DNA from: Sphingomonas sp. PP-CE-3G-477
Lineage (GTDB): Bacteria > Pseudomonadota > Alphaproteobacteria > Sphingomonadales > Sphingomonadaceae
Assembly (NCBI RefSeq): GCF_003050745.1
Contig: NZ_QAOF01000001.1
Location: forward strand, 434,001-498,000
Length of the DNA stretch: 64,000 nucleotides
Reading direction: 5' to 3'
In this document: one piece after another, positions 1-8,507 of the stretch
How the letters are laid out: the number at the start of each line of letters is the position of its first letter
Position numbering within the stretch: position 1 is the first letter of the stretch
Notes under the pieces: model-generated
Told to the model about the DNA's origin: nothing
The model's input: only the letters and a program-made list of their open reading frames with translations
Databases searched by the model: none
Translations under genes and position numbers: made by a program

Positions 1-1151
1 AATTCGGTCGCATTCTTGACTTCGCCTTCGACGGTCGAACCGATCGGATGAGCGGCAGCGAACGCCTCCCAAGGATTGGCCTGAGCCTGCTTGAGGCCGA
101 GCGAGATGCGACGCTTCTCGGAATCGACTTCGAGGACCATGACGTCGACTTCCTGCGAGGTCGACACGATCTTGCCCGGATGGACGTTCTTCTTGGTCCA
201 GGACATTTCCGACACGTGGACGAGGCCTTCGATGCCCGCTTCCAGCTCGACGAACGCACCATATTCGGTGATGTTCGTGACGCGGCCGGTGAGCTTCGCG
301 CCGACCGGGTACTTGACCATCGCGCCATCCCAGGGATCGCTCTCCAGCTGCTTCATGCCGAGGCTGATGCGCTGGGTGTCCTTGTTGATGCGGATGATCT
401 GCACCTTGACCGTGTCGCCGATGTTCAGGACTTCGCTCGGGTGACCCACGCGCTTGTAGCTGAGATCGGTGACGTGCAGCAGGCCATCGATGCCGCCGAG
501 ATCAACGAACGCACCGTAATCGGTGATGTTCTTGACGACGCCGTCGATGATCTGGCCCTCGGCCAGGCTGAGGATCAGGCCCGAACGCTGCTCTGCGCGC
601 GTCTCTTCGAGAACGGCGCGACGCGACACGACGATGTTGCCGCGCTTGCGGTCCATCTTCAGGATCTGGAACGGCTGGGGGATATCCATCAGCGGGGTGA
701 CATCGCGCACGGGGCGGATATCGACCTGCGAACCGGGCAGGAACGCGACGGCGCCGTTCAGGTCGACGGTGAAGCCACCCTTCACGCGGCCGAAGATGAC
801 GCCTTCGACGCGGGTCGTCTTGGAGAATTCGGTTTCCAGCTTGTCCCATGCGGCCTCGCGACGGGCGCGATCGCGGCTGAGCATCGCTTCGCCGTGGACG
901 TTCTCGACGCGGTCGACATAGACTTCGACTTCGTCGCCGACCTTGAGGTCAGCCTTCTGGCCCGGCGCTGCGAATTCGCGAAGCGGCACGCGGCCTTCCG
1001 ACTTCAGACCGACGTCGATGACGGCCATGTCGTTCTCGATGCCGGTCACGGTGCCATGCACCACGCGGCCCTCGAAGCTGTCGGCATCGCCGAGCGTTTC
1101 GTTCAGCATCGCCGCGAAATCGTCGCGGGTCGGCATTACCTGGGTTGCCAT
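1..1151 (-). CDS. rpsA: 30S ribosomal protein S1 (C-terminus outside window)
   Basis: S1 binds mRNA on the 30S subunit and helps load structured messages. Reading the reverse strand from the ATG at 1151 (MATQVMPTRDDF) gives about 383 codons without a stop, so the gene continues past the left edge; the family is usually about 560-570 residues. Four full S1 OB-fold repeats are visible, near residues 25-90, 105-170, 190-260 and 275-347, and a fifth begins near 362. Repeats 3 and 4 carry the ITDYGAFVDL and ITEYGAFVEL signatures. An AGGA sequence lies about 12 nt before the ATG. It follows aroA and cmk on the same strand, as in many proteobacteria, but a plus-strand SemiSWEET gene separates it from cmk. 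Identification is certain; only the length is incomplete. Confidence 0.97.
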   Translation of the reverse strand, partial: MATQVMPTRDDFAAMLNETLGDADSFEGRVVHGTVTGIENDMAVIDVGLKSEGRVPLREFAAPGQKADLKVGDEVEVYVDRVENVHGEAMLSRDRARREAAWDKLETEFSKTTRVEGVIFGRVKGGFTVDLNGAVAFLPGSQVDIRPVRDVTPLMDIPQPFQILKMDRKRGNIVVSRRAVLEETRAEQRSGLILSLAEGQIIDGVVKNITDYGAFVDLGGIDGLLHVTDLSYKRVGHPSEVLNIGDTVKVQIIRINKDTQRISLGMKQLESDPWDGAMVKYPVGAKLTGRVTNITEYGAFVELEAGIEGLVHVSEMSWTKKNVHPGKIVSTSQEVDVMVLEVDSEKRRISLGLKQAQANPWEAFAAAHPIGSTVEGEVKNATE

Positions 1152-1353
1152 AGAATTCAGTAATCCTAGTCTGTTTCCGGCCAAGCGGTTGGGTCCGCTG
1201 GTCTTGGCCTTCGTTGCCGCGACGACCGAACGTCGAACGCGGCATCCGGACGGCACGAGGCGCGGAGGACGTAGACGCTGAATGCGAAAACGGCGCGTGA
1301 GACTCGAGGGTCTCCGCGCCTTCCTCCACGAGCATCGCTCGCCAGACGGTTCC

Positions 1354-1381
1354 GTATAGCCGAAACCCCGTCTCGGAGCAA
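1354..1381 (-). promoter_or_regulatory. Candidate rpsA promoter
   Basis: On the minus strand, TTGCTC (1381-1376) is followed after 16 bp by CTATAC (1359-1354). This resembles a sigma70-type promoter and would give a leader of about 195 nt before rpsA. A separate promoter makes sense because a plus-strand gene interrupts the cmk-rpsA linkage. This is a match by eye only. Confidence 0.4.
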
Positions 1382-1427
1382 GTTCGCCGCTGCTTCGTTA
1401 GGGGCCGCTCACAACAGGAGCGAAGAT

Positions 1428-1685
1428 TTGAACGAACGCGGCATTCTCGTGCTGGGCTGGGTCGCCACCGTGACGGCGATCGTGATGTACCTGTCGTACA
1501 TCGACCAGATCATGCTGAACCTTGCGGGTCAGAAGGGATCGGTGGTCCAGCCGTTCGCGACGATGGTGAATTGCGCGCTGTGGGTCGGGTACGGGTTTCT
1601 GAAGGACAAGCGGGACTGGCCGATCGTCGTGGCTAATTTTCCGGGGGTGGTGTTCGGGGCAGTGGCGCTGGTTACTGCGCTTTAG
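1428..1685 (+). CDS. SemiSWEET family sugar transporter
   Basis: This 85-residue membrane protein has three predicted helices (about 6-28, 42-58 and 65-85). It carries the SemiSWEET/PQ-loop-like features: a PF pair near 44-45, NCALW, then GYG and RDWPIVVANFPG before the last helix. SemiSWEETs work as homodimers that let sugars equilibrate across the inner membrane. The start is TTG at 1428, with AGGAG seven bases upstream. The gene lies on the opposite strand between cmk and rpsA, so it is transcribed independently. The substrate cannot be read from the sequence. The family call is good; the short length is normal. Confidence 0.85.
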   Translation: MNERGILVLGWVATVTAIVMYLSYIDQIMLNLAGQKGSVVQPFATMVNCALWVGYGFLKDKRDWPIVVANFPGVVFGAVALVTAL

Positions 1686-1750
1686 GGCAGGGGGTGACGG
1701 AGCTGTAGGCGGCGGGGATTACGGCGTACGGCAACCCCCGCTTCCTTGTT

Positions 1751-1940
1751 CTCCCGCGAAGGCGGGAGCCCAGTCTGGGTCCCCGCCTTCGCGGGGAAAC
1801 AGGGTTGGGTTGCGGTAGCTCCTCCCAACAGAGCAACCACCCCGGCGGAGGCCGGGGCCCAATTGGGGGACGGCACTAACTGAGGATCACGCTTCGTTAC
1901 CGCGGACGTTCCAATTGGGCCCCGGCCTTCGCCGGGGTGG
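1751..1940. repeat. Composite GC-rich palindromic repeat (units X and Y)
   Basis: There are two palindromic units. X (1751-1797) is a long hairpin built on CCCGCGAAGGCGGG. Y (1837-1940) has outer arms CCCCGGC-GAGGCCGGGG-like and CCCCGGCCTTCGCCGGGG around a spacer containing CAATTGGG. X recurs as its exact reverse complement at 50641-50688. Y recurs at 50463-50569 and, decayed, at 32217-32331. The unit fills most of the gap between the SemiSWEET gene and the end of cmk. It looks like a REP/MITE-type dispersed element; no transposase is nearby. Confidence 0.85.
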
Positions 1941-1964
1941 TCGCCGATGAGGACAGGGTAGAGA

Positions 1965-2603
1965 CTAAACCGAAGCGGACTTCTTCGCCCGCTGCGCCTC
2001 AACCAACGCAACCGCCCGCTGCACCGAAGCCTCGATCGACAGAAAACTAGTATCCAGCAACGCAGCATCCGCCGCCATCACCAGCGGCGCGGTCGACCGC
2101 CCACTATCCCGAGCATCCCGAGCCCGAATATCCGCCAGCACCCGATCCTTGCTCGCAGTCCCCCCCCGAGCCTGCAACTCCGCATGCCGACGCTGCGCGC
2201 GAATATTCGGCGTAGCCTTCACGAACAGCTTCGCATCCGCATCCGGCGCGATCACCGTGCCGATGTCGCGCCCGTCGAGAATTGCGCCACCCTCCTGCGC
2301 CGCAAACCGCTTCTGCCGGTGCAGCAAAGCCGCGCGGACCAGAGGATGCGCCGACACCACCGACGCCAGCGCGCCGATATCGTCATCACGCAACGCCGGA
2401 TCGCTCAACAGCGCATCGCCGAAATCGCACGCCGCGACCGCGTCGGCCTCGGTCTCGGGATCGAGCCCCATCCGCGCCACGCTCAGCGCAACCGCCCGGT
2501 AGAGCAGCCCGGTATCGAGATACGGCAGCTTGTAATGCTTGGCCAAGGCACGCGCGATCGTGCCCTTGCCCGATGCCGCCGGACCGTCGACTGCGATGAT
2601 CAT
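1965..2603 (-). CDS. cmk: Cytidylate kinase
   Basis: Cytosolic (d)CMP kinase that makes CDP/dCDP from ATP and CMP. The protein is 212 residues. The P-loop GPAASGKGT lies at residues 6-14, followed by the CMP-kinase signatures YLDTGLLYRAVA and LDGRDIGTVIAPDA, where the DGRDIG arginine/aspartate contact cytosine. The ATG at 2603 sits one base after the aroA stop (TAAGATG), indicating translational coupling. A longer in-frame reading exists upstream but runs inside aroA and is rejected. Length and motifs are normal for the family. Confidence 0.96.
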   Translation of the reverse strand: MIIAVDGPAASGKGTIARALAKHYKLPYLDTGLLYRAVALSVARMGLDPETEADAVAACDFGDALLSDPALRDDDIGALASVVSAHPLVRAALLHRQKRFAAQEGGAILDGRDIGTVIAPDADAKLFVKATPNIRAQRRHAELQARGGTASKDRVLADIRARDARDSGRSTAPLVMAADAALLDTSFLSIEASVQRAVALVEAQRAKKSASV

Positions 2604-2604
2604 C

Positions 2605-3939
2605 TTACTTCCCCCGGCCGGTAAGCGCGTCGAGCGACCGGAAGAACACGGGATAGCTCGTCGCCACCGGCGATACATCATCGATCGTGACGGGCTCAAG
2701 CGCGCCAAGTCCAGCCACCACCATGCTCATTGCGATGCGGTGGTCGAGTTTCGAGGCAATCCGAGCGCCACCGCGAATCGCCGCGCCGCCCGACCCGGTG
2801 ATCGCCATGCCGTCTTCGAATTCTTCGCAAGGCACGCCGCAGGCTTCGAGCGCGATCCGCATCGTCGTGATCCGGTCCGATTCCTTGACCCGCAACTCAT
2901 GGGCGCCGCGTGCGATGGTCGTACCGGTCGCGAACGCGGCGGCGACGAACAGCACTGGATATTCGTCGATCATGCTCGGCGCGAGATCGGCCGGCACTTC
3001 GATCGCGGTCAGCGGCGCATGCCGCACGCGCAGATCCGCGACCGGCTCGCCGCCGACGATGCGCGGATCGAGCTCGGTGATATCCGCGCCCATCATCCGC
3101 AGCGCCGTGATGATCCCGATCCGCGTGGGGTTCAGCCCGACGTTGCGAACGACGATATCCGACCCCGGCACGATCGACGCCGCCACCAGCCAGAACGCCG
3201 ACGACGACGGATCGCCCGGCACCACGATATCCTGCGGCTTCAGGTCCGCTTCGCCGGTGATCGAAATGATGCGGCCCTGGTTCGTCTCCTCCACCGTCAG
3301 CTTCGCACCGAACCCCGTCAGCATCCGCTCGCTATGATCGCGCGTCGCGACGGGCTCGATGACCCGCGTGATCCCCGGCGTGTTTAGGCCCGCGAGCAAA
3401 ATCGCCGACTTCACCTGCGCCGAAGCGACCGGCAGCGTGTACTCGATCGGCACCGAAGGACACATCCCGCGCACCATCAACGGCAGCCGCCCGCCCGGCG
3501 ACGACGTGACGTCCGCCCCCATCTGCGAAAGCGGCTCGATCACGCGCCCCATCGGACGTCCCGACAACGACGCGTCGCCGGTAAAGGTGCAGGTGATCGG
3601 ATGGCTCGACACCAGCCCCATTAGCAACCGCGTCGACGTCCCCGAATTGCCCATCTCCAACGCGGTCTCGGGCTGGAGCAATCCACCGACGCCGACACCG
3701 TCGACGACCCAGATGCCGTCCTCACCGCGCTCGATCGTCGCGCCCATCGCGCGCATCGCAGCAGCCGTGGCGAGCACGTCCTCGCCCTCCAGCAGCCCTT
3801 CGATCCGACTGGTGCCGACCGCGAGGCTCGCGAACATCAAGGCGCGGTGACTGATCGACTTGTCGCCGGGGACCGCAATCGAACCGGTCAGAGGACCGCG
3901 CGCGACGACGTCCATCGAAGTGGGGAGGGGGTGTGCCAT
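2605..3939 (-). CDS. aroA: 3-phosphoshikimate 1-carboxyvinyltransferase (EPSP synthase)
   Basis: Sixth step of the shikimate pathway: transfers enolpyruvyl from PEP to shikimate-3-phosphate. The 444-residue protein starts MAHPLPTS at the ATG at 3939. Visible motifs are GDKSISHR near residue 24, GNSGTSTRLLMG near 95, GDASLSGRPM, QVKSAILLAGLNTPG, TRDHSERML and ELRVKESDR near 340. The text around QVKSAILLAGLNTPG resembles the class II (CP4-like) enzymes of alphaproteobacteria. The position matching CP4 Ala100 is Gly here, as in glyphosate-sensitive enzymes; that reading is inference. First gene of aroA-cmk, divergent from the TIGR02300 gene. Confidence 0.96.
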   Translation of the reverse strand: MAHPLPTSMDVVARGPLTGSIAVPGDKSISHRALMFASLAVGTSRIEGLLEGEDVLATAAAMRAMGATIERGEDGIWVVDGVGVGGLLQPETALEMGNSGTSTRLLMGLVSSHPITCTFTGDASLSGRPMGRVIEPLSQMGADVTSSPGGRLPLMVRGMCPSVPIEYTLPVASAQVKSAILLAGLNTPGITRVIEPVATRDHSERMLTGFGAKLTVEETNQGRIISITGEADLKPQDIVVPGDPSSSAFWLVAASIVPGSDIVVRNVGLNPTRIGIITALRMMGADITELDPRIVGGEPVADLRVRHAPLTAIEVPADLAPSMIDEYPVLFVAAAFATGTTIARGAHELRVKESDRITTMRIALEACGVPCEEFEDGMAITGSGGAAIRGGARIASKLDHRIAMSMVVAGLGALEPVTIDDVSPVATSYPVFFRSLDALTGRGK

Positions 3940-4038
3940 GGGGCCGGGCTTTTGACAGTGGCCTTGCGCTATGGCAAGGCGCGCCCACTTTGCGAGGGTA
4001 TCCCCCCGCAATCCATTCATCCGAAAGGTTCTATCGGC

Positions 4039-4365
4039 ATGATCAAGCCGGAATGGGGCACGAAGCGTTCGTGCCCGAAATGCGCGACGCGTTTCTACGA
4101 CCTCGAAAAAGCCGACCCCGTGACCTGCATCGAATGCGGGTATGCGTGGGAGCCCGAGCCCATCCTGAAGTCGAAGCAGCCGCTGCCGTTCGAGGTCGCC
4201 AAGCCCGACACCAAGAAGCCCGACGCGGATCTCGAGGGTGACGAGGAAGAGGACATCGCCTCGATCACCGGCGAGGACGAAGAGCCGTCGGCCGACGACG
4301 AAGTCGATCTCGGCGGCGACGACGACCTCGGCGTCGAGACGCCGCAGGACGAGCACGAGCGTTAA
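4039..4365 (+). CDS. TIGR02300 (FYDLN acid) zinc-ribbon protein
   Basis: A small cytosolic protein of 108 residues and unknown function, conserved in alphaproteobacteria. The N-terminus (MIKPEWGTKRSCPKCATRFY) carries a CPKC pair at about 12-15 and a CIEC pair near 31-34, forming a zinc ribbon that includes the FYDLEK family signature. From about residue 60 the protein is an Asp/Glu-rich tail, which gives the family its acid name. The start is the ATG at 4039, with GAAAGG about 11 bases upstream. The position next to aroA, on the opposite strand, is typical of the order. The family is clear; the function is not known. Confidence 0.9.
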   Translation: MIKPEWGTKRSCPKCATRFYDLEKADPVTCIECGYAWEPEPILKSKQPLPFEVAKPDTKKPDADLEGDEEEDIASITGEDEEPSADDEVDLGGDDDLGVETPQDEHER

Positions 4366-4378
4366 GTGCAATAAATTT

Positions 4379-4434
4379 GGCAGGCGGCATTTACGCCGCT
4401 TGCCAACCCGGGCGGGTCCGGTTAGTGACCCGCC
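4379..4434 (+). terminator. Tandem hairpins after the TIGR02300 gene
   Basis: Two hairpins follow the stop codon. The first has arms at 4379-4388 and 4395-4404 with one wobble pair. The second has perfect 8-bp arms GGCGGGTC (4411-4418) and GACCCGCC (4427-4434). Neither has a T-run, so they may stabilise the 3' end or attenuate transcription into the tRNA gene rather than be a classical terminator. Confidence 0.35.
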
Positions 4435-4447
4435 TCCCAACGGGAAT

Positions 4448-4523
4448 GGGGCCGTAGCTCAGCTGGGAGAGCGTTCGCATGGCATGCGAAAGGTCAGGGG
4501 TTCGATCCCCCTCGGCTCCACCA
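4448..4523 (+). tRNA. tRNA-Ala (anticodon GGC)
   Basis: A 76-nt cloverleaf. The acceptor stem GGGGCCG pairs with CGGCTCC (4513-4519) and includes the G3-U70 wobble pair that identifies alanine tRNA. The D-arm contains AGCTCAGCTGGGAGAGC, the anticodon stem TTCGC/GCGAA encloses loop ATGGCAT with anticodon GGC, and the T-arm contains GGTTCGATCC. The 3' CCA is encoded at 4521-4523. It reads GCC and GCU alanine codons. Unambiguous by structure. Confidence 0.97.
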
Positions 4524-4537
4524 TTCCTCCGTTGATG

Positions 4538-4563
4538 ACCGGTCCGCCGGTACCGCTTTTTAT
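4538..4563 (+). terminator. Possible tRNA-Ala terminator
   Basis: A short stem ACCGG/CCGGT (4538-4542 with 4547-4551) is followed after four bases by a run of five T at 4557-4561. It sits directly downstream of the tRNA and just before the convergent LysR gene end. The stem is only 5 bp, so the call is weak. Confidence 0.4.
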
Positions 4564-4569
4564 ATAGCG

Positions 4570-5463
4570 TCAGTCGAGATCGTCGGCACCGGCCCCCGCC
4601 GTGTGCAGGTCCCTGAACGTGTCCTCGATCGCCGCGACCATGACGCTTCCCTCGATGCGGGAGGCGGAATCGTTGGCCACTAGCACGCCGACGCGCCGTG
4701 TCGGATCGAAGCCCGTCAACCGAATCATCGCGATGCCCTCGCTGGCAAAGCTCAGCGGCATAATCGTCATCCCTAGCCCTGCGCGGACATAGGTCAGCGC
4801 GCGGTCGTCGCTGACGGTGCGGGCGGCCATGAACGGTCGCACGCCGCGGGCGGTGAAGAAGCGGCTCGTCTCGGCCAGCGCTTCGCAGTGGCGGCGGACG
4901 ATCATCGTTTCCTCGGCGACGTCGGCGACCGCGAGCGTGGCGCGTCCGGCCAGTCGGTGGTCGCTCGCCACCGCGACCGCGAATCCCTCCTCGAACAGCA
5001 CGCGACCGCGCGGATCGTCGCCGATCGCGCCGAGCATCACGTCGATCCGCCCGCGATCGAGCAGCGCGACGAGTTCGCTGCTCCGTCCCTCGACCACTTC
5101 GAGGCGTTCGGTGGTGGACGCGCGTCGCGCCCGGCCTAGCGCCGCAGCGATCCAGGACGGCGGCAACGTCGTCGCGATCCCGAGGCGGACGAGCTTGGTA
5201 GGCGCCGTGTCCTGCAAATCCCGCTCGGCAGCGGCGAACTCGGCTTCGATCCGGCGCGCATGCACCGCGAACCGCGTGCCCGAGGGGGTAAGTTCGATTC
5301 GCCGGTTGGTCCGCAGGAACAAGGTCTGGCCGAGCGACGCCTCCAGCTTGGCGATCCCGACCGACAGCGTCGGCTGCGAGATCCGGCACTGCGCGGCGGC
5401 ACGCGTGAAATTGCCCTGGTCCACGACCGCCAGAAAATAGCGCAACACATAGCGCTCGATCAT
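4570..5463 (-). CDS. LysR-family transcriptional regulator
   Basis: A 297-residue regulator. The winged helix-turn-helix occupies about residues 1-60 ([18 protein letters not shown], then [13 protein letters not shown] and [15 protein letters not shown]), followed by the two-lobe effector-binding domain to about 290. It is divergent from ivd and its start codon lies 28 bp from a perfect T-N11-A palindrome at 5491-5505, so it probably controls the leucine/isovalerate genes and itself. In Pseudomonas the comparable liu cluster is controlled by a MerR-type protein (LiuR), so a LysR protein here would be a different solution. Effector unknown. Family certain, target inferred. Confidence 0.9.
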   Translation of the reverse strand: MIERYVLRYFLAVVDQGNFTRAAAQCRISQPTLSVGIAKLEASLGQTLFLRTNRRIELTPSGTRFAVHARRIEAEFAAAERDLQDTAPTKLVRLGIATTLPPSWIAAALGRARRASTTERLEVVEGRSSELVALLDRGRIDVMLGAIGDDPRGRVLFEEGFAVAVASDHRLAGRATLAVADVAEETMIVRRHCEALAETSRFFTARGVRPFMAARTVSDDRALTYVRAGLGMTIMPLSFASEGIAMIRLTGFDPTRRVGVLVANDSASRIEGSVMVAAIEDTFRDLHTAGAGADDLD

Positions 5464-5490
5464 GCGCGTCCGATCATAGCGAGTGCAGCC

Positions 5491-5505
5491 ATAGACGGTG
5501 TCTAT
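5491..5505. promoter_or_regulatory. Candidate LysR operator between lysR and ivd
   Basis: ATAGAC-GGT-GTCTAT is a perfect inverted repeat containing the T-N11-A core expected of LysR-type sites. It lies in the 123-bp divergent region, 28 bp from the regulator start and 82 bp from ivd. A second perfect repeat, GCGACCG/CGGTCGC (5543-5549 and 5557-5563), sits closer to ivd and could be a half-site pair or a leader hairpin. Confidence 0.6.
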
Positions 5506-5586
5506 CGCATGTGTTCGGTCGTATCAATTTCTCTTGGGGACCGCGACCGAGTATCACGGTCGCAACACAAGGTCTGGAGAGGCTGC

Positions 5587-6753
5587 ATGATACCCGATTT
5601 CGATTTCGCGCTCGGCGAATCCGCGGACATGATCCGCGAGAGCACGCACCGCTTTGCCACCGACAAGATCGCGCCGCTGGCCGCGAAGATCGACGCCGAC
5701 GACTGGTTCCCGCGCGAGCTGTGGCCGGCGATGGGCGAACTCGGGCTGCATGGCATCACCGTCGAGGAGGAATTTGGCGGCCTCGGCCTCGGCTATCTCG
5801 AACACGTCGTCGCGGTCGAGGAAGTCTCGCGCGCGTCCGCCTCAATCGGCTTGAGCTACGGCGCGCACTCGAATCTGTGCGTCAACCAGATCCGCCGCTG
5901 GGGCAACCCCGAGCAGAAGGCCAAGTACCTCCCCAAGCTCGTGTCGGGCGAGCACGTCGGCAGCCTCGCCATGTCCGAGGCGGGCGCGGGTTCCGACGTC
6001 GTCTCGATGAAGCTGAAAGCGGTGAAGACCGACACGGGCTACGTCCTCAACGGCACGAAGTTCTGGATCACCAACGCGGCCTATGCCGACACGTTGGTCG
6101 TCTATGCGAAGACCGGCGAGGGCTCGCGCGGGATCACCGCGTTCCTGATCGAGAAGGACATGCCGGGCTTCGCGATCGGCCAGAAGATCGACAAGATGGG
6201 TATGCGTGGCTCGCCCACGGCCGAACTCGTCTTCACCGATTGCGAAGTGCCGTTCGAGAACGTCATGGGTCCGGAGAATGGCGGCGTCGGCGTGCTGATG
6301 TCGGGCCTCGACTATGAGCGCGCGGTGCTGGCTGGGATTCAGCTCGGCATCATGCAGGCCTGCCTCGACGTCGTGATCCCGTATGTGCGCGAGCGGAAGC
6401 AGTTCGGGACGGCGATCGGCCAGTTCCAGCTGATCCAAGCGAAGGTCGCCGACATGTACGTCGCGCTGAGTTCGGCGCGCGCGTACGTCTATGCGGTGGC
6501 GAAATCATGCGATGCGGGCAAGACGACCCGGTTCGACGCAGCGGGCGCGATCTTGCTGGCGAGCGAGAGCGCGGTGAAGGTATCGCTCGAGTCGATCCAG
6601 GCGCTCGGCGGGGCAGGGTATACCAAGGACTGGCCGGTCGAGCGGTTCATGCGGGATGCGAAGTTGCTCGACATCGGCGCCGGGACGAACGAGATTCGCC
6701 GCATGCTAATTGGCAGAGAACTCATCGGGGCCGCCCCCAAGGTGGCGCAATAA
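5587..6753 (+). CDS. ivd: Isovaleryl-CoA dehydrogenase
   Basis: FAD flavoenzyme that oxidises isovaleryl-CoA to 3-methylcrotonyl-CoA in leucine breakdown and passes electrons to ETF. The protein is 388 residues with acyl-CoA dehydrogenase N, middle and C domains. [14 protein letters not shown] and FWITNA mark the flavin and substrate site. The C-terminal position where medium-chain enzymes have the catalytic Glu reads IGAGTNEI, with Gly. Instead there is [11 protein letters not shown] with Glu244, which matches the shifted catalytic base of isovaleryl-CoA dehydrogenases. The start at 5587 has GGAGAGG six bases upstream. First gene of the cluster with mccB and mccA. Confidence 0.94.
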   Translation: MIPDFDFALGESADMIRESTHRFATDKIAPLAAKIDADDWFPRELWPAMGELGLHGITVEEEFGGLGLGYLEHVVAVEEVSRASASIGLSYGAHSNLCVNQIRRWGNPEQKAKYLPKLVSGEHVGSLAMSEAGAGSDVVSMKLKAVKTDTGYVLNGTKFWITNAAYADTLVVYAKTGEGSRGITAFLIEKDMPGFAIGQKIDKMGMRGSPTAELVFTDCEVPFENVMGPENGGVGVLMSGLDYERAVLAGIQLGIMQACLDVVIPYVRERKQFGTAIGQFQLIQAKVADMYVALSSARAYVYAVAKSCDAGKTTRFDAAGAILLASESAVKVSLESIQALGGAGYTKDWPVERFMRDAKLLDIGAGTNEIRRMLIGRELIGAAPKVAQ

Positions 6754-6764
6754 TGGCCACCGCA

Positions 6765-6898
6765 AATCCTCCCCGGCACGGGGAGGGGGACCGCGTAGCG
6801 GTGGAGGGGGCTCACCCCGCACATAACGCCGGCGGAAGCCCCCCTCCACCCTTCGCCCAAGCGGACGAACGGTCCCCCTCCCCGTGCCGGGGAGGATT
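6765..6898. repeat. Palindromic repeat between ivd and mccB
   Basis: The arms 6765-6793 and 6870-6898 are perfect 29-bp inverted copies beginning AATCCTCCCCGGCACGGGG, around a spacer that itself holds an inner GGTGGAGGGGG/CCCCCCTCCACC pair. The element fills the whole gap between the ivd stop and mccB. The right arm contains GGAGG (6891-6895), six bases before the mccB ATG, so the repeat provides the ribosome binding site. Confidence 0.9.
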
Positions 6899-6901
6899 GG
6901 C

Positions 6902-8503
6902 ATGACCGCGCCCGTCCTTACCTCCGCGCTGTCCCCCGACAGCGAAACCTTCCGCGCCAACACGACCCACAACCGTGCCCTCGCCGAAACCCTCCGCGAG
7001 GACGTCGCCCGCACCGCGCTGGGCGGCAACGCCAAGTCCCGCGAGCGCCACACGTCCCGCGGCAAGCTCCTCCCGCGCGACCGCGTCGAACGCCTGCTAG
7101 ACCCCGGCTCGCCCTTCCTAGAAATCGGCCAGCTCGTCGCCAACGGCCTGTACGACGACGAAGTCCCCGGCGCCGGCCTGATCATCGGCATCGGCCGCGT
7201 GTCCGGCCGCCAGTGCATGATCGTCTGCAACGACGCGACGGTGAAGGGCGGCACCTACTTCCCGCTCACCGTCAAGAAACACCTCCGCGCGCAGGAGATC
7301 GCGCAGGAAAACCGGCTCCCCTGCATCTACCTCGTCGACAGCGGCGGCGCCAACCTGCCGCATCAGGCGGAGGTCTTCCCCGACCGCGATCACTTCGGTC
7401 GCATCTTCTTCAACCAGGCCAACATGTCCGCGCTCGGTATCCCGCAGATCGCCTGCGTCATGGGCAGCTGTACCGCGGGCGGCGCGTACGTCCCCGCAAT
7501 GTCCGACGAGACGATCATCGTCCGCGGGCAGGGGACGATCTTCCTCGCCGGCCCGCCGCTCGTGAAGGCTGCGACCGGCGAGGTCATCTCGGCCGAGGAA
7601 CTGGGCGGTGCCGACACGCACGGCCGCCGCTCGGGCGTGGTCGATCACGTCGCCGAGAACGACGAGCATGCGCTGACGATCGTCCGCGACATCGTCTCGA
7701 CGCTGCAACCGCAGGCGCAGACCGCGGTGAACCTCCAGCAGCCCAGACCGCCGAAGTTCGCCCCCGAAGAGCTGTACGGCATCGTCCCCAGCGACGTCCG
7801 CGCGCCCTACGACGTCCACGAAGTCATCGCGCGCCTCGTCGACGGCAGCGAGTTCCACGAGTTCAAGGCGCTCTACGGCACCTCGCTCGTCTGCGGGTTC
7901 GCGCATATCTGGGGCATCCCGGTCGCGATCCTCGCCAACAACGGCGTGCTGTTCAGCGAAAGCGCTCAGAAAGGCGCGCACTTCATCGAACTCGCCTGCC
8001 AGCGCCGCATCCCGCTGCTGTTCCTCCAGAACATCTCCGGCTTCATGGTCGGCGGCAAATACGAGGCGGAGGGCATCGCCAAGCATGGCGCAAAGCTCGT
8101 CACCGCCGTCGCCACCGCGACCGTCCCGAAGATCACGGTATTGATCGGCGGCAGCTTCGGCGCGGGCAATTACGGCATGTGCGGCCGCGCCTATTCGCCG
8201 CGCTTCCTGTTCACCTGGGCCAACAGCCGGATCAGCGTGATGGGCGGCGAGCAGGCCGCCTCGGTCCTCGCCACCGTCCACCGCGACGCGGACAGCTGGA
8301 CGCCCGAACAGGCCGAAGCCTTCAAGGCGCCCGTCCGCCAGAAATACGAGGACGAGGGCAACCCCTGGTACGCCACCGCGCGTCTCTGGGACGACGGCAT
8401 CATCGATCCCGCCCAAACGCGCGACGTGCTTGGCCTGGCCTTCGCCGCGACGCTCAACGCTCCCATCCCCGAACGCCCCGCGTTCGGCGTGTTCAGGATG
8501 TAA
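6902..8503 (+). CDS. mccB: 3-methylcrotonyl-CoA carboxylase, carboxyltransferase (beta) subunit
   Basis: Transfers CO2 from carboxybiotin to 3-methylcrotonyl-CoA to make 3-methylglutaconyl-CoA. The protein is 533 residues with two crotonase-like carboxyltransferase lobes. N-lobe marks are [13 protein letters not shown] and [18 protein letters not shown]-lobe marks are [31 protein letters not shown] and MGGEQAA, all typical of MCC-beta rather than propionyl-CoA carboxylase. The ATG at 6902 is chosen because GGAGG precedes it by six bases. It pairs with mccA (9150-10988), from which a small exported-protein gene separates it. Confidence 0.95.
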   Translation: MTAPVLTSALSPDSETFRANTTHNRALAETLREDVARTALGGNAKSRERHTSRGKLLPRDRVERLLDPGSPFLEIGQLVANGLYDDEVPGAGLIIGIGRVSGRQCMIVCNDATVKGGTYFPLTVKKHLRAQEIAQENRLPCIYLVDSGGANLPHQAEVFPDRDHFGRIFFNQANMSALGIPQIACVMGSCTAGGAYVPAMSDETIIVRGQGTIFLAGPPLVKAATGEVISAEELGGADTHGRRSGVVDHVAENDEHALTIVRDIVSTLQPQAQTAVNLQQPRPPKFAPEELYGIVPSDVRAPYDVHEVIARLVDGSEFHEFKALYGTSLVCGFAHIWGIPVAILANNGVLFSESAQKGAHFIELACQRRIPLLFLQNISGFMVGGKYEAEGIAKHGAKLVTAVATATVPKITVLIGGSFGAGNYGMCGRAYSPRFLFTWANSRISVMGGEQAASVLATVHRDADSWTPEQAEAFKAPVRQKYEDEGNPWYATARLWDDGIIDPAQTRDVLGLAFAATLNAPIPERPAFGVFRM

Positions 8504-8507
8504 CCCG

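Noticed and set aside
48-1163. A 371-codon plus-strand open frame over rpsA
   Set aside because: rpsA on the minus strand accounts for the region fully; the plus-strand product matches nothing.
2604-2708. Extended N-terminus of cmk
   Set aside because: It would run inside aroA. Homology begins at the ATG at 2603, one base after the aroA stop.
3940-4440. Extended N-terminus of aroA over the TIGR02300 gene
   Set aside because: The EPSP synthase fold starts at 3939; the upstream part is antisense to the TIGR02300 gene.
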